Shown here: positions 32,486 to 34,339 of the stretch, one piece after another | Position numbering within the stretch: position 1 is the stretch's first letter | How the letters are laid out: the number at the start of each line of letters is the position of its first letter | Assembly (NCBI GenBank): GCA_900552565.1 | Contig: USAK01000018.1 | Coordinates: 1-34,339, forward strand | Source of the DNA: an uncultured Selenomonas sp. | GTDB lineage: Bacteria > Bacillota > Negativicutes > Selenomonadales > Selenomonadaceae | Direction of reading: 5' to 3' | Length of the DNA: 34,339 nucleotides | The notes under the pieces: model-generated | What the model was told of the DNA's origin: nothing | The model's input: the letters and a program-made list of their open reading frames with translations, nothing else | Databases searched by the model: none | Translations under genes and position numbers: made by a program

Positions 32486-33739
32486 ATGTTACATAAAATC
32501 GGTAAGAAGTACCGGGAGACCGCCCTCATCAAGCTCATTGCGGTCGGACTGGTACTCGGTATCATCATAGCCCTGGCTGCACCGCAGGCCGTACCGGCCG
32601 TGGCAGTTCTCGGCGATCTCTTTGTTCGTGCCCTCAAGGGCGTGGCACCAGTACTTGTCTTCGTGCTTGTCATGAATGCCCTGGCGCAGAAGAATTCGGA
32701 CGCCAGTGCCTCGATGAAGCCGATTGTCCGCCTTTACATCGTGGCGACGTTCTGTGCTTCGCTGGTGGCTGTGGCATATTCCTTTGCCTTCCCGACGGTC
32801 CTGCATCTGCAGGTCGCACCGGATGCGCAGCTCGCGCCGCCATCGGGCATCATCGAGGTCCTGCATAACCTTATCCTGTCGGTCGTCGACAACCCAATTC
32901 ATGCACTCGCGAATGCCAATTACATCGGTATCCTCGCCTGGGCCTGCCTCGCAGGCATTGCCCTGCATGCGGCCAATGACACGACGAAGACCATGCTCAA
33001 TGATTTTGCGAAGACCGTCACGAAAATCGTGCAGTGGATTATCCGCTTTGCTCCGTTCGGCATCATGGGCCTCGTGGCCAACGCCATCGGCACGAGCGGT
33101 CTCGGTGCCCTGCTCGGCTACATTCAGGTCCTCGGTGTTCTGCTCGTAGCGTTCTTCTCGGTGGCTCTCATCATGAACCCGCTGATTGTTTATCTGCACA
33201 TCCATCGCAATCCGTATCCGCTCGTCTGGACGACGCTCAAGGAAAGCGGCCTCTATGCGTTCTTTACGCGCAGCTCGGCAGCGAATATTCCTGTGAACCT
33301 TTCGCTCTGCAAACGCCTCGGCCTTGACGAGGATACGTACTCGATTTCTATCCCGCTCGGCGCAACCATCAATATGAGCGGTGCGGCCATCACGATTGCC
33401 GTGCTTTCGCTGGCTGCGGCTCATACGCTCGGCATTGCCATTGACCTGCCGACGGCGCTGCTGCTCTGCATTGTTTCGACCATCGGTGCCTGCGGTGCTT
33501 CGGGCGTTGCCGGCGGCTCGCTGCTGCTCATTCCTGTGGCCTGCGCATCCTTCGGTATCGGCAATGACATTGCCATGCAGGTTGTCGGTGTCGGCTTCAT
33601 CATCGGCGTCATTCAGGATGCTTGCGAGACGGCTTTGAACAGCTCGACGGATGTTCTCTTCACGGCAACGGCAGAATTTGCCCAGCGCGCTAAAGAGGGC
33701 AAGCTGCGCGATGAGGACCTCGTTCCGCACAATAACTGA
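32486..33739 (+). CDS. sstT: Serine/threonine:sodium symporter SstT
   Basis: A 417-residue member of the dicarboxylate/amino acid:cation symporter family, importing serine and threonine with Na+. It has about eight helices and the family re-entrant-loop features: [13 protein letters not shown] (serine-rich hairpin), [10 protein letters not shown] (the NMxG-type cation site) and [16 protein letters not shown]. The N-terminus fits SstT rather than glutamate carriers. ATG 32486 follows a perfect AAGGAGG; the longer frame from 32408 overlaps the promoter and is rejected. A terminator follows. Confidence 0.93.
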   Translation: MLHKIGKKYRETALIKLIAVGLVLGIIIALAAPQAVPAVAVLGDLFVRALKGVAPVLVFVLVMNALAQKNSDASASMKPIVRLYIVATFCASLVAVAYSFAFPTVLHLQVAPDAQLAPPSGIIEVLHNLILSVVDNPIHALANANYIGILAWACLAGIALHAANDTTKTMLNDFAKTVTKIVQWIIRFAPFGIMGLVANAIGTSGLGALLGYIQVLGVLLVAFFSVALIMNPLIVYLHIHRNPYPLVWTTLKESGLYAFFTRSSAANIPVNLSLCKRLGLDEDTYSISIPLGATINMSGAAITIAVLSLAAAHTLGIAIDLPTALLLCIVSTIGACGASGVAGGSLLLIPVACASFGIGNDIAMQVVGVGFIIGVIQDACETALNSSTDVLFTATAEFAQRAKEGKLRDEDLVPHNN

Positions 33740-33768
33740 GGAATGACTCAACATTGACTTAAGACAGA

Positions 33769-33814
33769 AAAATGCTATCCATGCAGAGAGCAGTCTCTAT
33801 ATGGATAGCATTTT
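33769..33814. terminator. Bidirectional terminator between sstT and the cupin gene
   Basis: AAAATGCTATCCAT pairs perfectly with ATGGATAGCATTTT, with A and T flanks. The 18-nt loop contains a smaller AGAGA/TCTCT hairpin. Confidence 0.85.
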
Positions 33815-33837
33815 ATTGTATGCAGAGATATTGTTGT

Positions 33838-34173
33838 TTATTTGCGGATAATCAGGGCCATGAAAACAAGGTCTTCCGTCTTGGAGATGTTGCGGATGCC
33901 ATGGGTGTCTCCGTCGGCACAGAACGTCGTCGTACCTGCTTCGATGACGGATTCTTCGCCGTTATCCGTATAGAGGGCCTGACCTGAGAGGATGTGATAC
34001 GTTTCCGTGTTGCCCTCGTGTTTATGCACATCGATGCCGCAAAGCGGGGGAATGATGACTTTGGCGAACATGTCGCATTTGCCGTCAAGCTCTTTTGGTG
34101 TCAGGAGCTTGACAAGCGTAATCGTGCCGATGTTTTTATTTGCCTGCATAGGTGCTGGTTCAATAACTGCCAT
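33838..34173 (-). CDS. Small cupin-domain protein
   Basis: A 111-residue single-domain cupin. Motif 1 is GIDVHKHEGNTETYHILSG with two His, a Glu and a further His for metal. Motif 2 is represented by GDTHGIRN with the final metal His. These proteins are metal-binding barrels acting as isomerases, dioxygenases or sugar/auxin-binding regulators; the reaction cannot be named. ATG 34173 has AAAAAGGAGAG upstream. The leader carries a perfect 8-bp hairpin (CTTGCCGC/GCGGCAAG, 34204-34222). Confidence 0.85.
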   Translation of the reverse strand: MAVIEPAPMQANKNIGTITLVKLLTPKELDGKCDMFAKVIIPPLCGIDVHKHEGNTETYHILSGQALYTDNGEESVIEAGTTTFCADGDTHGIRNISKTEDLVFMALIIRK

Positions 34174-34282
34174 GATAAACTCTCCTTTTTGATTCATAGA
34201 TGCCTTGCCGCAGGGCGGCAAGTTTGTTACAATGGATATACAATTTATAGTTTCTAGATAAATGCGGGGATTCCTCTATGCA

Positions 34283-34339
34283 GAGGGTGTGTCAAGAGTT
34301 TTGTGTAAATCGATTCAATAAGCAACATCGTATTGCTGC
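34283..34339. mobile_element. Possible end of an insertion sequence at the window edge
   Basis: From about 34283, GAGGGTGTGTCAAGAG then TTTTGTGTAAAT resembles the terminal repeats of IS256-type elements. No transposase is visible before the window ends. The call rests only on this short resemblance. Confidence 0.25.

Noticed and set aside
32489..33754. 421-codon minus-strand frame opposite sstT
   Set aside because: Arg/Asp-rich shadow of a hydrophobic transporter gene; no domain.

Overview
The window looks like chromosomal DNA from an anaerobic, moderately GC-rich member of the Firmicutes, most likely a Negativicute (Selenomonas/Mitsuokella-like). The case rests on gene content: the siroheme-dependent heme radical SAM pair ahbC/ahbD, [FeFe]-hydrogenase maturases HydE and HydF, a MetA with the acetyl-CoA-type residue, a DhaL protein, and secreted proteins resembling adhesin-E domains. 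No phage, plasmid or CRISPR hallmark is visible. The genus is an inference from gene content only.

Layout. 1-2.3 kb: 3' part of tRNA-Tyr, a 6-phospho-beta-glucosidase, a hypothetical gene and tRNA-Arg(ACG). 2.4-5.7 kb: a TetR regulator, ahbC and ahbD (heme from siroheme) and a small DUF4405-like membrane protein. 5.8-8.1 kb: a decayed marR-MFS unit (frameshift plus large internal deletion) beside an intact MFS exporter. 8.1-9.3 kb: nagA. 9.3-11.2 kb: a gene graveyard in which a PucR-type regulator, a GABA-type aminotransferase and an aspartate ammonia-lyase have all lost large blocks, while neighbours on both sides are intact. 11.3-13.5 kb: a HAD phosphatase and a PHP phosphoesterase, then a near-consensus promoter driving a foldable ~200-nt leader in front of a 67-residue protein. 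13.5-19.4 kb: hydF, two secreted proteins, metA and hydE. 19.4-23.8 kb: an unusual ROK kinase, a TauE-type permease, three tandem tRNA-Glu(CTC) genes directly behind gltX, and an orphan dhaL. 24-27.2 kb: LysR regulator and an OmpR-type two-component system. 27.3-31.1 kb: a serine hydroxymethyltransferase-like protein lacking the PLP lysine, an SLC13-type permease and an AbrB-family membrane protein, all on the minus strand. 31.4-34.3 kb: dTDP-4-dehydrorhamnose reductase, SstT symporter, a cupin and a possible insertion-sequence end at the window edge.

How the genes fit together. ahbC and ahbD give the last two steps of the alternative heme route. HydE and HydF supply two of the three H-cluster maturases. 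gltX and tRNA-Glu make glutamyl-tRNA for translation and, in bacteria using the C5 route, for tetrapyrrole synthesis. The GH1 enzyme and the ROK kinase could both serve beta-glucoside use.

The most noteworthy items are the SHMT-like probable pseudoenzyme, the leader at 13056-13261 with mutually exclusive helices, the deletion-riddled catabolic cluster, the gltX/triple tRNA-Glu arrangement, and the direct-repeat operator in front of the LysR gene. All calls were made by eye from sequence and known family motifs; no database search was run.
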